Shown here: piece by piece, positions 40,905-50,133 of the stretch
How the letters are laid out: every line of letters begins with the position of its first letter
How positions within the stretch are numbered: position 1 is the first letter of the stretch
From: MFD09286-c1 sp963701015
Lineage (GTDB): Bacteria > Bacteroidota > Bacteroidia > Bacteroidales > DTGW01
NCBI GenBank assembly: GCA_963701015.1
Contig: OY969556.1
Location: 1,178,001-1,242,000, forward strand
DNA: 64,000 nucleotides
Direction: 5' to 3'
Notes under the pieces: model-generated
Databases searched by the model: none
What the model saw: only the letters and a program-made list of their open reading frames with translations
What the model was told of the DNA's origin: nothing
Translations under genes and position numbers: made by a program

Positions 40905-42485
40905 TTAAAATTCCGATGTGAAATGGAATTGGATATCAGGGAATTTTTCCTGAGCCATGCTTAAACTGTATGACGAATCGGCCATGAATACTTCACGACC
41001 GTGTTTGTCTTCAGCTATAAATTGATATTTACGTTTTTTAAAGTCTTCCAGTTGTTCTTTATTTTTGCTCACAATCCAACAGGCTTTATGTAAATTAATG
41101 TGTTCATATCTGCACGAAGCACCGTATTCATGCAACAATCTATATTGAAGCACTTCGAATTGTAATGCACCTACGGTACCTATTACTTTTCGACCGTTAT
41201 GTTTGCTTGTAAATAACTGCGCAACGCCTTCGTCCATTAACTGATCCAGACCTTTGGCTAATTGCTTTGATTTTAAAGGATCGGCATTTTCAACATATTT
41301 AAACAATTCAGGAGAAAAACTCGGAATGCCTTTAAAATGCAACTTTTCTCCTTCAGTTAAGGTATCGCCTATTTTAAAATTACCGGTATCATGCAATCCA
41401 ACTACATCTCCTGGAAAAGCTTCATCTACAATTGATTTTTTATCGGCCATAAAGGCAGTGGGACTTGAAAATTTCAGCATCTTTTCATGTCGCACGTGAA
41501 AATAATTGGCATTTCGTTTAAAGGTGCCGCTGCAAATCCTTAAAAACGCTATCCTGTCGCGATGATTGGGATCCATGTTGGCATGGATTTTAAATACAAA
41601 ACCCGAGAACTTTTCTTCTACCGGGTTAATCTGGCGTTCAACTGTATTAAATGGTTTTGGTGAAGGTGCAATATTAATAAAGCAATCGAGCAATTCGCGT
41701 ACACCAAAGTTATTTAGCGCGCTTCCAAAAAATACGGGTGCTAAATGCCCTTCTGCATAAAGTTCTTGATTAAAAGGCTCAAACACCCCATGTACTAGCT
41801 CTAATTCATCACGAAGGGTTTTGGCATAATTTTCACCAATGTATTTTTCAAGTTCCGGGTTGCTGATGTCAGAGAATTCTATGGCTTCTTCAATTGAAGT
41901 CTTTTCAGCACCGGCGAATAGGCTTAATTTTTCTTCATAAATATTATATACACCTTTGAAAGTCGGACCATTACTTATAGGCCAACTAAGAGGACGAACA
42001 TTAATCTTTAATTCATTTTCAATTTCTTCTAAAAGCTCAAAAGGATCTTTTCCCGGTCGATCGAGTTTGTTTACAAAAACCATTACGGGAGTACTGCGCA
42101 TACGACATACATCCATTAACCGGCGTGTTTGTGTTTCAACGCCTTTGGCGCTGTCTATTACAATTATTACACTGTCCACAGCAGTGAGTGTACGATATGT
42201 ATCTTCGGCAAAATCTTCGTGACCGGGAGTATCGAGGATGTTAATTTTAATATCCTTATAATCAAACCCCATTACAGAAGTCGAAACTGAAATTCCACGC
42301 TGACGTTCTATTTCCATAAAATCGGATGTAGCAGCCTTTTTTATTTTATTTGATTTTACAGCACCAGCAACATGTATTGCACCACCAAAAAGCAAGAGTT
42401 TCTCAGTTAAGGTAGTTTTACCGGCATCGGGATGGCTTATAATGGCGAATGTACGTCTTCGTTTTATTTCTTGTAAAAAATTCAT
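40905..42485 (-). CDS. prfC: Peptide chain release factor 3
   Basis: 526 aa, a translational GTPase that frees RF1/RF2 from the ribosome. The G1 motif is in SHPDAGKTTLTEKLLLFGGAI, switch II in LDTPGHEDFAEDTYRTL, and NKLDRPGKDPFELLEE gives G4. The later parts FVFKIHANMDPNHRDRIAFL, GDTLTEG, VGALQFEVLQYRL and the final LSMAQEKFPDIQFHF agree with PrfC over the full length. It is divergent from the msrC-like gene, with about 100 bp between the starts. Confidence 0.96.
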   Translation of the reverse strand: MNFLQEIKRRRTFAIISHPDAGKTTLTEKLLLFGGAIHVAGAVKSNKIKKAATSDFMEIERQRGISVSTSVMGFDYKDIKINILDTPGHEDFAEDTYRTLTAVDSVIIVIDSAKGVETQTRRLMDVCRMRSTPVMVFVNKLDRPGKDPFELLEEIENELKINVRPLSWPISNGPTFKGVYNIYEEKLSLFAGAEKTSIEEAIEFSDISNPELEKYIGENYAKTLRDELELVHGVFEPFNQELYAEGHLAPVFFGSALNNFGVRELLDCFINIAPSPKPFNTVERQINPVEEKFSGFVFKIHANMDPNHRDRIAFLRICSGTFKRNANYFHVRHEKMLKFSSPTAFMADKKSIVDEAFPGDVVGLHDTGNFKIGDTLTEGEKLHFKGIPSFSPELFKYVENADPLKSKQLAKGLDQLMDEGVAQLFTSKHNGRKVIGTVGALQFEVLQYRLLHEYGASCRYEHINLHKACWIVSKNKEQLEDFKKRKYQFIAEDKHGREVFMADSSYSLSMAQEKFPDIQFHFTSEF

Positions 42486-42588
42486 CTTCTAATTTTTGAA
42501 CGCGCAAAATTATAACATCTGTAAGTTTTTTAAGCATTATCTTTTTAATTTTACAAAAACCTTATTTGCGAACACATTTAATGAATTT

Positions 42589-43395
42589 ATGAATAAATCA
42601 ACTCGTTACAAATCGGTGTTGCAACAACTGGATAAACTTTTGCAGGCTTGCGAAAATCCTGTTTCACGAATGTCAACCGTTGCAGCATTATTGCATCATA
42701 AAATGGAGCATTTTTTTTGGACAGGATTTTATTTACTTGAAAACGATAAATTATTTGTAGGTCCTTACCAGGGTTCTCTGGCTTGTTTAAACCTGAAAAA
42801 AGATACCGGTGTTTGCTGGGCAGCCATTAACCAAATTAAAAGTATTGTAGTGCCCAATGTGCATGAATTTCCAGGGCATATTGCCTGCGATTCACGTTCA
42901 AATTCCGAAATAGTTGTTCCTGTTTTTAATTCAAATAATGCAATCATAGGTGTTTTGGATATTGATAGCCGGGAATTTTCTAATTTTGATGAAACAGATG
43001 TTGAATTTCTTGAAAAAATAGTTAAACATATTTATAAAGATATTGTTTCTATTCCTACATTGCCGGATTATTTTAACGAAATTGAAAATCCGGTTACTAT
43101 TTGTGATGCAGTAGGGAAAATGCTATATATGAATCAAAAATCAATTGAAACTTTTGAAGATTCAGGTGGAATGAAGTTAATGGGCAGCAATATTTACGCA
43201 TGTCACTCAGGTGATTCATATAATAAATTAAATCAAATTATGACCGCTCAGAAATCGAATACATATTATATAATTAAAAATGGCGTTAAAAAGCTTGTAC
43301 AACAAATTCCCTGGTTTACAAAACAAAAGTTTAGCGGGTTTATTGAAATTTCAATCCCAATAAATACTTCAATTCAAACATTTGAGAGAAAATGA
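42589..43395 (+). CDS. Free methionine-(R)-sulfoxide reductase with extra C-terminal PAS-like domain
   Basis: 268 aa from the ATG at 42589; an in-frame TTG at 42496 would add a poor 31-residue extension. The GAF domain (about 30-155) has FFWTGFYLLENDKLFVGPYQ, then C66, C76 and C100 (ACLNLKKDTGVCW, HIACDSRSNSEIVVP). Their spacings of 10 and 24 equal those of the three catalytic cysteines of the E. coli enzyme fRMsr. That enzyme normally ends here; this one continues for about 105 residues (NPVTICDAVGKMLYMNQKS, FTKQKFSGFIEISIPI) in a PAS-like pattern. The last codon region overlaps the pepD start by 4 bp, so the two are coupled. Confidence 0.85.
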   Translation: MNKSTRYKSVLQQLDKLLQACENPVSRMSTVAALLHHKMEHFFWTGFYLLENDKLFVGPYQGSLACLNLKKDTGVCWAAINQIKSIVVPNVHEFPGHIACDSRSNSEIVVPVFNSNNAIIGVLDIDSREFSNFDETDVEFLEKIVKHIYKDIVSIPTLPDYFNEIENPVTICDAVGKMLYMNQKSIETFEDSGGMKLMGSNIYACHSGDSYNKLNQIMTAQKSNTYYIIKNGVKKLVQQIPWFTKQKFSGFIEISIPINTSIQTFERK

Positions 43396-44753
43396 GTAAA
43401 GAGCTTACAAACATTGAACCCAGGGAAATTTGGCACTACTTTGAAGAAATTTGTTCAATACCACGGCCTTCGAAAAAGGAGGATAAAATAATAAGTTATT
43501 TAATTGATTTTGCAGAGAAAAATAAGCTTTTCTGCAAAAAAGACAAGGTTGGGAATGTAGTAATTTCGAAACCTGCAACAAAGGGTTTTGAACAAAAGCC
43601 CATTGTAGTTTTGCAAAGCCATGTAGATATGGTTTGTGAAAAGAATGAAGCAACAATTCATAATTTTGAAACCGATAAAATTTTACCTTTTATTGATAAT
43701 AGTTGGGTAAAAGCCAGGGGTACAACCTTAGGCGCTGATGATGGAATAGGCGTTGCTGCTCAACTTGCTGTTTTAGCTTCCAAAACAATTCAGCATGGGC
43801 CAATTGAATGTTTGTTTACTATTGATGAAGAAACAGGTTTAACTGGAGCATATAATTTAGAACCCGGATTTTTTAATGGAAACATATTGTTAAACCTTGA
43901 TTCGGAAGACGAAGGGATTATTTTTATTGGCTGTGCAGGAGGAATGGATACTACCGGCATTGTAAAAATTAAAGAAAAGCAGGTTTTGGCTGATTCAAGT
44001 TTTTTTAAAATTAGGATTACCGGTTTAAAAGGCGGCCATTCTGGCGATGATATAAGCAAAGGGCTTGGGAATGCAGTAAAAATTATTGCCCGAATTGCCC
44101 GGTTCTTATTAAAACAATTCAATGTTGAAATTTCAAAAATTGAAGGTGGAAACTTACGCAATGCAATTGCCCGTGAAGCATTTATTGAATTTGCTTTACC
44201 AGTAAGCAAAGTAAATGAAATGATTTTGGCTGCAACTAACTTTTTTGGACTAATAAAATTGGAATTGCTTGCTGTTGAAAGTCAATTAGAAATTTCACTT
44301 ACTGAAATTCAAACCAATAATAAGAGCGTTTTGAGCGAGGAAAGTTCATGGCAAATTATTAACTTGTTAAATGCACTTCCGCATGGAGCAACCGGAATGA
44401 GCCATAAAATACCGGGACTGGTTGAAACCTCTACCAATCTTGCTTCTATAAAATATAAGGATAAGGGAATTTATGAAATTTGTACCAGTCAGCGAAGTTC
44501 ATCAAATTCATTAAAAATTGATATTTCCAACAGGGTTGAAGCTACATTTATACTGGGGGGTGCAAAAATACTCCATTCAACCGGCTATCCAGGCTGGGAG
44601 CCAAATACCAACTCTCAAATTTTAAATGCATCGGTTCAGTGTTATCAAAAATTGTTTAATAAAGCACCATTAGTAACAGCAATTCATGCTGGATTGGAAT
44701 GTGGTTTATTTCTTGAAAAATATCCACAACTCGATATGGTCTCGTTTGGCTAG
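43392..44753 (+). CDS. pepD: Aminoacyl-histidine dipeptidase (C-terminus lost by frameshift)
   Basis: 453 aa against about 485 for the family. It cuts dipeptides such as Xaa-His in the cytosol. The M20 metal-binding motifs are VVLQSHVDMVCEKN, TLGADDGIGVAAQLAVL, CLFTIDEETGLTGAYNL, NLDSEDEG and the late AIHAGLECGLF. The frame stops at TAG right after LDMVSFG, where the family continues with GPTIKGAHSPDE and about 25 more residues. Those residues are still encoded after the stop but in shifted frames (see 44754-44864). The lost part includes a conserved histidine in the HSPDE motif, so the shortened enzyme may be inactive unless the frameshift is a sequence error. Confidence 0.88.
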   Translation: MSKELTNIEPREIWHYFEEICSIPRPSKKEDKIISYLIDFAEKNKLFCKKDKVGNVVISKPATKGFEQKPIVVLQSHVDMVCEKNEATIHNFETDKILPFIDNSWVKARGTTLGADDGIGVAAQLAVLASKTIQHGPIECLFTIDEETGLTGAYNLEPGFFNGNILLNLDSEDEGIIFIGCAGGMDTTGIVKIKEKQVLADSSFFKIRITGLKGGHSGDDISKGLGNAVKIIARIARFLLKQFNVEISKIEGGNLRNAIAREAFIEFALPVSKVNEMILAATNFFGLIKLELLAVESQLEISLTEIQTNNKSVLSEESSWQIINLLNALPHGATGMSHKIPGLVETSTNLASIKYKDKGIYEICTSQRSSSNSLKIDISNRVEATFILGGAKILHSTGYPGWEPNTNSQILNASVQCYQKLFNKAPLVTAIHAGLECGLFLEKYPQLDMVSFG

Positions 44754-44864
44754 TACCATTAAAGGGCCGATTCGCCCGACGAATGTGTAGAAATTAAAAG
44801 TGTGGAACTTTTTTGGGAATTTCTTTTAGAAATTCTAACATTTTTTGATTTATATTTTAATTAA
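44754..44864 (+). pseudogene. Frame-shifted C-terminal codons of pepD
   Basis: After the stop, ACC-ATT-AAA-GGG (TIKG) is reached by skipping one extra base, and DSPDECVEIKSVELFWEF with a further 13 codons to TAA at 44862-44864 is reached by restoring one missing base near 44768. Two opposite single-base indels 15 bases apart thus separate the parts. The gap from 44865 to 45189 is AT-rich with nothing recognised. Confidence 0.75.
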
Positions 44865-45189
44865 ATACTGATTTAAAAATGCTTTTTTTTATTTAAATAA
44901 ATGAGTACTTGAATGCCTTACAATTGTTAGATTAAAAATTACTATCAGAAAAATATATTTAAATACATTATAAATAAAGAAACTTATCTTTTAAAACTGC
45001 GTACAAAATCATAAATTAAGAGTTCACTCAAATAAGTAAAATGATGATTAATATCATCAAAACGCATATAACTTTTCAGTGTTTTTACGTAAGAATGGTA
45101 GTGAAAGAAAGGTGAATTTTGAGAAAATTAAATAACTTTAATATAAACGAAAGATTGAACCGCAGGGAAATTGGAAATTAAATTAACAA

Positions 45190-46023
45190 ATGGAAATTAG
45201 AATACTAAATATTGCTTTACTTTTTACTAGTTTAGGTCTATTGGCTTCTTTTAATGCTTTTGCCCAACCTGCAACAGTCACACCTGAGACCAATACCTTA
45301 TTTCCAATTGGTACAAATTCTTTGGGTGTTGTTACATCGCTTGAAAATACCGATTCGGTTACAATTGGCGGTACAACCAAATACTATGCATTACCTGATC
45401 CAGTTGTTAATCCATCATTTAATTATTCTGTTGATTTGTTTGCAAACATTGTATCAACTTTTGCCTGGACAGTTCCTGCAGGATTATCTAGTGGAGGTGC
45501 AGTTGCAATACCTGCAAAAAATTATGGCAATTATAAACAAATTGTTTGGACAGGTACTGGTACCGGTAATATACAGGTAGTGGAAACAAGTAGCGGTGGC
45601 TGTGCTGGTTCTGCTTCACTTACTCCTGTAGCAGTAATTGTGGCACCAGCTGTTACAGCAATTGCAATACCCAATATTACTTGTCATGTAGGTTTAGTGC
45701 CATACACATTAGCCGGCCCTGCTGCAACACTTACTATTACTTGTGTTGTTAATGGCAACAAAGGCTTAAGTGTAAATTATTCATTGACTGGTCCGGGGAC
45801 ATCAGTATTAAACCAAACTGCCGTATTGGGTAGTAGTAATACCCTTGATTTATCGGCAATAAATTTACCACAACCGGGGATTTATACCCTTCAGATAAAT
45901 ACAATAACCGATAGAATTGCAACCAAAAGCGGATTAACAGCAATTGCAAATGTTATTTCACAAACTTTTGCTGTAACGCCACAACCGGTATCAGTGCCAT
46001 TGTATCATATAACAAATCAATAA
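45190..46023 (+). CDS. Secreted beta-sandwich protein (paralog of the next gene)
   Basis: 277 aa. The signal peptide ends at NAFAQ (about 25). The mature part is rich in Thr, Val, Pro and Ala and reads as Ig-like strands: IVWTGTGTGNIQVVETSS with GCAGSASLTPVAV, ITCHVGLVPYTLAG, ISQTFAVTPQPVSVP. It has no enzyme motif and no recognisable T9SS tail. It resembles the protein encoded next (same signal-peptide end, same W-strand/E-S-strand module, similar final HITNQ/HVTNLGW), so both are probably structural or adhesive surface proteins. It is the first of four plus-strand genes ending with PorP/SprF. Confidence 0.72.
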   Translation: MEIRILNIALLFTSLGLLASFNAFAQPATVTPETNTLFPIGTNSLGVVTSLENTDSVTIGGTTKYYALPDPVVNPSFNYSVDLFANIVSTFAWTVPAGLSSGGAVAIPAKNYGNYKQIVWTGTGTGNIQVVETSSGGCAGSASLTPVAVIVAPAVTAIAIPNITCHVGLVPYTLAGPAATLTITCVVNGNKGLSVNYSLTGPGTSVLNQTAVLGSSNTLDLSAINLPQPGIYTLQINTITDRIATKSGLTAIANVISQTFAVTPQPVSVPLYHITNQ

Positions 46024-46083
46024 AATTGGAATTATTTTAATTATATAAATAAATTTTTTATTAACATTTAAATTTTTAATACC

Positions 46084-47181
46084 ATGAGAACAAGTAATTT
46101 TTTTAAGTCAATCGTAACTGTAGCTTTGGGCACAGTTATTTCTATGGGTGCATTTGCACAAGGTTTAACAACTAAGGTTGGAGCAACATTGGTACCCAAT
46201 GGTAGTCCATCAATTACAACATTTGGAGCTGCAGATGCTACTCATAGCCCTGAATTTGTAGATTTAGTAACAGTCGGTAGTAAAACACCATATGTTGTCA
46301 CTCCTGATGCTAATGTAGCAGCAATGGTTACAGGTAATCCTGCTGTCTTTAAAGCATCGGTATATAATTGGTCTTTGGCAGGAGCTGCTGCAACTGGTAG
46401 TGCTCTTGAAATTCCTGCCGCTCATACTGGACTTACTGCTGATGGTAATGCAGATGGCACACCTACATATGCGAATTTTTTTAATGAAAATAGCGTAGGT
46501 GTTCAGTGGGGTTCAACAACTGGCGCTTGTACAATTAGTGTTTCTGAACAATCTCAGAATACAGCAGGTTTACCTGCTTGTGACGGAGCATTAGAAAACC
46601 TTAATGTTTGGGTAATGCCAAGGCCAACTGTCAATTTTGATGAAGCTGCAACTCCAACTGTAAATGGGAATAATATTATTGGAACAGCAAGCGATGGAAT
46701 TATTGGTGGTTGCGGTGTTGCAGCAGCAACATCTACGGATGTTCTTTTAGCTTTTGATATATCTGGTTCGGATCAATATCAAGTTGCATATAAAGTAGAT
46801 TATTATGCTTTAGCTGACTTTACTACTCCTGCTACTTCAGGAACTTCAACTTTTACAGCAACTCCATTTGATGATGGTACTAATACATTTTTAAGTGTAA
46901 CAGCTGGATCTCCTAATTCAGTTACCGGTATTACTAACAATCAAATAAAAGTTTCAGTTCCTGATAACTCAACAACTGCAGCTTATGGTAAATGGGTAAT
47001 TACTTTAACTGCTGTAAATGATCGTATTTATAGAAAATCTTTTAATACGACTGCTGGTGATGTTGCTAACGATGGAACTGTTTTAAATTCAGGTGGTGCT
47101 GTAATTTCAACATTGACATTGTATTCATTACCAACACCTACAACTGGAAAAATTCAACACGTAACCAATTTAGGCTGGTAG
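46084..47181 (+). CDS. Secreted beta-sandwich protein (paralog of the preceding gene)
   Basis: 365 aa. The signal peptide ends at MGAFAQ (about 25). The mature chain is low in Lys/Arg and rich in Thr, Ala, Asn and Gly. It shares with the preceding protein a module VQWGSTTGACTISVSEQSQN plus NVWVMPRPTVNFDEA, and ends in TGKIQHVTNLGW. I do not recognise a named family. The composition and repeats suit a secreted filament or adhesin subunit (inference). It follows the previous gene by 60 bp and ends at a hairpin. Confidence 0.72.
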   Translation: MRTSNFFKSIVTVALGTVISMGAFAQGLTTKVGATLVPNGSPSITTFGAADATHSPEFVDLVTVGSKTPYVVTPDANVAAMVTGNPAVFKASVYNWSLAGAAATGSALEIPAAHTGLTADGNADGTPTYANFFNENSVGVQWGSTTGACTISVSEQSQNTAGLPACDGALENLNVWVMPRPTVNFDEAATPTVNGNNIIGTASDGIIGGCGVAAATSTDVLLAFDISGSDQYQVAYKVDYYALADFTTPATSGTSTFTATPFDDGTNTFLSVTAGSPNSVTGITNNQIKVSVPDNSTTAAYGKWVITLTAVNDRIYRKSFNTTAGDVANDGTVLNSGGAVISTLTLYSLPTPTTGKIQHVTNLGW

Positions 47182-47217
47182 TCTGAAAATATAATTTCAT
47201 GGTATTGAAATTTTCAC

Positions 47218-47245
47218 GCAGGGGAAAAGAGTTTCCCCTGCTTTG
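47218..47245 (+). terminator. Hairpin after the second beta-sandwich gene
   Basis: A perfect 10-bp GC-rich stem (GCAGGGGAAA / TTTCCCCTGC) with a 4-base loop; the T run after it is short (CTTTGAAAGTTTT). Confidence 0.7.
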
Positions 47246-47279
47246 AAAGTTTTAATAACAAAGCGTTCTGCATAAAATT

Positions 47280-47304
47280 TTACTGAATTAGTTTTCGGTA
47301 ATTT
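47280..47304. repeat. Short repeat 1 with imperfect inverted arms
   Basis: TTACTGAATTAG then TTCGGTAATTT. It is repeated at 47395-47420 with one base more in the centre. The arms TTACTGAA and TTCGGTAA pair at 7 of 8 positions. The rest of the 47182-47586 gap holds no gene. Confidence 0.45.
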
Positions 47305-47394
47305 TTGTAAAGTTCCCATGAAAGTATTGTAAGACTTAACAAGCTAAGCACTGTTTGTGCGGGTTAGCGGCTGATGTGTTCTGTATCAATGTAT

Positions 47395-47420
47395 TTACTG
47401 AATTAGGTATTCGGTAATTT
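47395..47420. repeat. Short repeat 2 with imperfect inverted arms
   Basis: Second copy of the 47280-47304 sequence, 115 bp further on and about 165 bp before the CHU_C-domain gene. Confidence 0.45.
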
Positions 47421-47586
47421 CACATGTGTTGCAGTAATGTGTAATATTATTTAGACTAGCTATGGGCTGAATATGCAAATTAGCATGTATTAATATAAGG
47501 TGTGATTCCTTATAAAAGTAAGAATTATGTGTTTTTGAAATAAATATGGGACACTGGGTTTGTAATACTATTGTAATAGGTATAAC

Positions 47587-48639
47587 TTGAGACATCGCCT
47601 CATCATATTATCCCTTTGGGTATTGTGCAGCATTTTTAAAGTTAATGCACAATCACTGCCGGTTTCATGTGCCGAAAGCTGGGATAGATATGTGGCAACT
47701 CCCGATTCATTATTTACAAATTCAAATTTCACATGGTTTATAAATGGTGCCGATTCAATTCGTTATTATGGAGCTGGTAATGATTCTGTTAAAATAAAAT
47801 GGAACAATAAACCGGGCATAGATAGTGTAGGGGTAATGGAAACTTCGGAATATGGTTGTAATGGCGATACCAGTTGGTATGTGTTACAAGTAAAAGGAAG
47901 TACACCAATTAATATAGGTGGCGATAAGCAGTTCTGTTTTGGCGATTCGGTTCATTTCAATGCCGGGTCAGGATATACTTCGTACCTTTGGAACAACGAC
48001 ACCAGTCAAAAATCACAAACTTATAATGCCATTGCTAAACAAACAGATACTGTTTCGGTTGTAACAGTTAACAGCGATAATTGTCCTTCTATTGCCAGTG
48101 CAATAGTTACAGTTTATCCATTGCCAATAGTAAATATTACATATAATGGTGTACATTTTAACGATACATCAATTTGTGACAACCAAAATATTCAATTAGA
48201 AGCAGGTGTGGGTGGCTTAATGTACAACTGGAACACGGGTGATTATTCCGAATCTATTGTGGTTCAAGCTAGCATGTCAACAGCTTTCTATAAAGTTACA
48301 GTATCAAATACATATGGCGATTTAACCTGTTCTGCCAGCGATTCAGTTACAATTGAACCTTGTTCAATTTTCCTTGGAAATAATATTCCAACAGCATTTA
48401 CGCCTAATGGCGATGGACAAAACGATACATGGGTAATTCCAGGGTTGGAATTTGCAGCTAATGCATCGGTAAGTGTTTATGACAGATGGGGACGGATAGT
48501 ATATCATTCAGAACATGGATATCAACCATGGAATGGTAAGTACAATGGCAAATATGTACCAATGGATAATTATTTCTATATTATTAAAGTTGATAATAAT
48601 TCAAAAGCAGTAGTTGGAAGTATTATGGTAATAAGATAA
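47587..48639 (+). CDS. Secreted protein with T9SS type B (CHU_C) sorting domain
   Basis: 350 aa. The start must be TTG at 47587, because no ATG lies between the upstream stop and the signal peptide (LIILSLWVLCSIFKVNAQ). Ig/PKD-like domains follow: IKWNNKPGIDSVGVMETS with YGCNGDTSWYVLQVKG, FCFGDSVHFNAGSGYTSYLW, ICDNQNIQLEAGVGGLMYNW. The last 85 residues are the gliding-motility C-terminal domain: IPTAFTPNGDGQNDTWVI, SVYDRWGRIVYHS, PMDNYFYIIKVD. Type B cargo needs a PorP/SprF partner, and one is encoded next. The middle module is shared with the two preceding proteins. Confidence 0.88.
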   Translation: MRHRLIILSLWVLCSIFKVNAQSLPVSCAESWDRYVATPDSLFTNSNFTWFINGADSIRYYGAGNDSVKIKWNNKPGIDSVGVMETSEYGCNGDTSWYVLQVKGSTPINIGGDKQFCFGDSVHFNAGSGYTSYLWNNDTSQKSQTYNAIAKQTDTVSVVTVNSDNCPSIASAIVTVYPLPIVNITYNGVHFNDTSICDNQNIQLEAGVGGLMYNWNTGDYSESIVVQASMSTAFYKVTVSNTYGDLTCSASDSVTIEPCSIFLGNNIPTAFTPNGDGQNDTWVIPGLEFAANASVSVYDRWGRIVYHSEHGYQPWNGKYNGKYVPMDNYFYIIKVDNNSKAVVGSIMVIR

Positions 48640-48819
48640 AAGAAGTTCATCAACAAAATGTTGACATTGGTGGAAATTTAATTGGTTTATTGCAACAGTT
48701 ACAGGTGTTTAACGTAAATGTATAGAAAAAATTGATTTGACAGATGCTGTATAACTGATATTTGTGATATATTTACGGCAAAAATTGCAAAAACTATTAA
48801 AATACAATTGCAATAAAAT

Positions 48820-49809
48820 ATGAATAGAATTAAGATTATATGTTTTTTGTTACTGTTTATAGGTACTATAAGCAATAAACTTTGTGCCCAACAGGAACCG
48901 ACTTATAGTCAATATATGCTTAATCCATTTTTAGTAAATCCGGCTGCTGCAGGAAGTGAAGGAACAACATCGGTTAACCTTACAGGTCGAGAACAATGGG
49001 TTGGTATAAATGGTGCTCCCAGTACTTATACATTTACTGCGGAAACCAGGATATTAAGAAATAGTTTTATTGCTAAAGCGCTGAGTTTACGAAAAAAATA
49101 CAGTAAAAGGTCAGTAGGAGGAAGGGTTGGATTAGGTTTTAACACTTATGTTGACCGAAGCGGACCAATTGATCAGACTGGTATTAAAATGACCTATGCC
49201 TATCATATCCAAATGCGACAAAGCCTTTTGTCATTTGGTTTTTCATTAACAGGTTTCGATTATAATGTGGATCCAACTAAATTAAAATATGGATCATTTG
49301 ATATTTACAGTGGCGTGCCACTTTCAAAGTTTATTGTGGACGGAAATTTTGGGATGCAATATTCAAATCCATTATTTAATGCGGGTGTATCAGTATCAAA
49401 CCTTTCACAATCGCATATCTATTTTTTAAGCAATTCGTTTAGCTCTGGTATTCAACTGTATCGCACTTATAATATTACTGGCAGTTATAAAATTGAATTA
49501 AACCGCTATTTACTTTTAGAACCATCAACATTACTTAGTATGACTGAAAGTGGGGCATTGGTTTATACACTTTCATCGAGGCTGCTATATCGCGATGATT
49601 ACTGGGGTGGAATATCATATCGTTATGGGGCACAAGGTGGGGCTATTATATTTTTATTAGGTATGCGTGTAAATAAGCTTTATTTTGGTTATGCTTACGA
49701 TTTAACTCTTGCACCTTTACAAACCTATTCTTTAGGTACAAGTGAATTTATGGTATCGCTTAAATTCGGAAACAATGCTAGGCGTTATCGCTGGTTAAAC
49801 AGATATTAA
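48820..49809 (+). CDS. PorP/SprF-family type IX secretion membrane protein
   Basis: 329 aa. The signal peptide ends at LCAQ (about 23). The family opening QEPTYSQYMLNPFLVNPAAAGSEG is followed by REQWVGINGAPSTYTF, then an outer-membrane beta-barrel with alternating strands to the end (GMRVNKLYFGYAYDLTLAPL). SprF-type proteins help a particular CHU_C cargo cross or attach to the outer membrane; the cargo here is most likely the product of 47587-48639. A gap of 180 bp lies between them. Confidence 0.92.
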   Translation: MNRIKIICFLLLFIGTISNKLCAQQEPTYSQYMLNPFLVNPAAAGSEGTTSVNLTGREQWVGINGAPSTYTFTAETRILRNSFIAKALSLRKKYSKRSVGGRVGLGFNTYVDRSGPIDQTGIKMTYAYHIQMRQSLLSFGFSLTGFDYNVDPTKLKYGSFDIYSGVPLSKFIVDGNFGMQYSNPLFNAGVSVSNLSQSHIYFLSNSFSSGIQLYRTYNITGSYKIELNRYLLLEPSTLLSMTESGALVYTLSSRLLYRDDYWGGISYRYGAQGGAIIFLLGMRVNKLYFGYAYDLTLAPLQTYSLGTSEFMVSLKFGNNARRYRWLNRY

Positions 49810-49887
49810 TTTATGTTGAAATATTTACACAATTAATTCAAACTTGTAATTGTAAATTCAAAAATTACATTGAATTTAAATCTATTT

Positions 49888-49985
49888 CAAGTCTAACCTC
49901 AATTCTTCATTCTTAGTTCTTAGCTCTTTATTCTAAATTCTACATTCTTTATATTTTATTTCTCACTTTTTGTTCTTTATTCTTA
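49888..49985 (+). repeat. Pyrimidine-rich low-complexity tract
   Basis: About 100 bases made mostly of TTCTT, TTCAT, TTCTAAATTC repeats, in the gene-free stretch 49810-50133. Such tracts are common between bacteroidotal genes. Nothing else was recognised in this gap. Confidence 0.4.
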
Positions 49986-50133
49986 CAAAATCAAAGTGTA
50001 TATTTATGTATTTATAACGTATAATTATAAATAAAATTTAAAATTTCTTTGAAAAACCAAAAGAAAACATTACCATTGCATTCGAAATACAGGTAAATAA
50101 AAATTTGTATAAATAATTAAAATACAATAAATT

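Noticed and set aside
49888..49985. Pyrimidine-rich tract as a regulatory RNA or origin
   Set aside because: It is low-complexity sequence of a type common in AT-rich bacteroidotal intergenic regions; no stem, no iterons and no dnaA-type boxes were seen.
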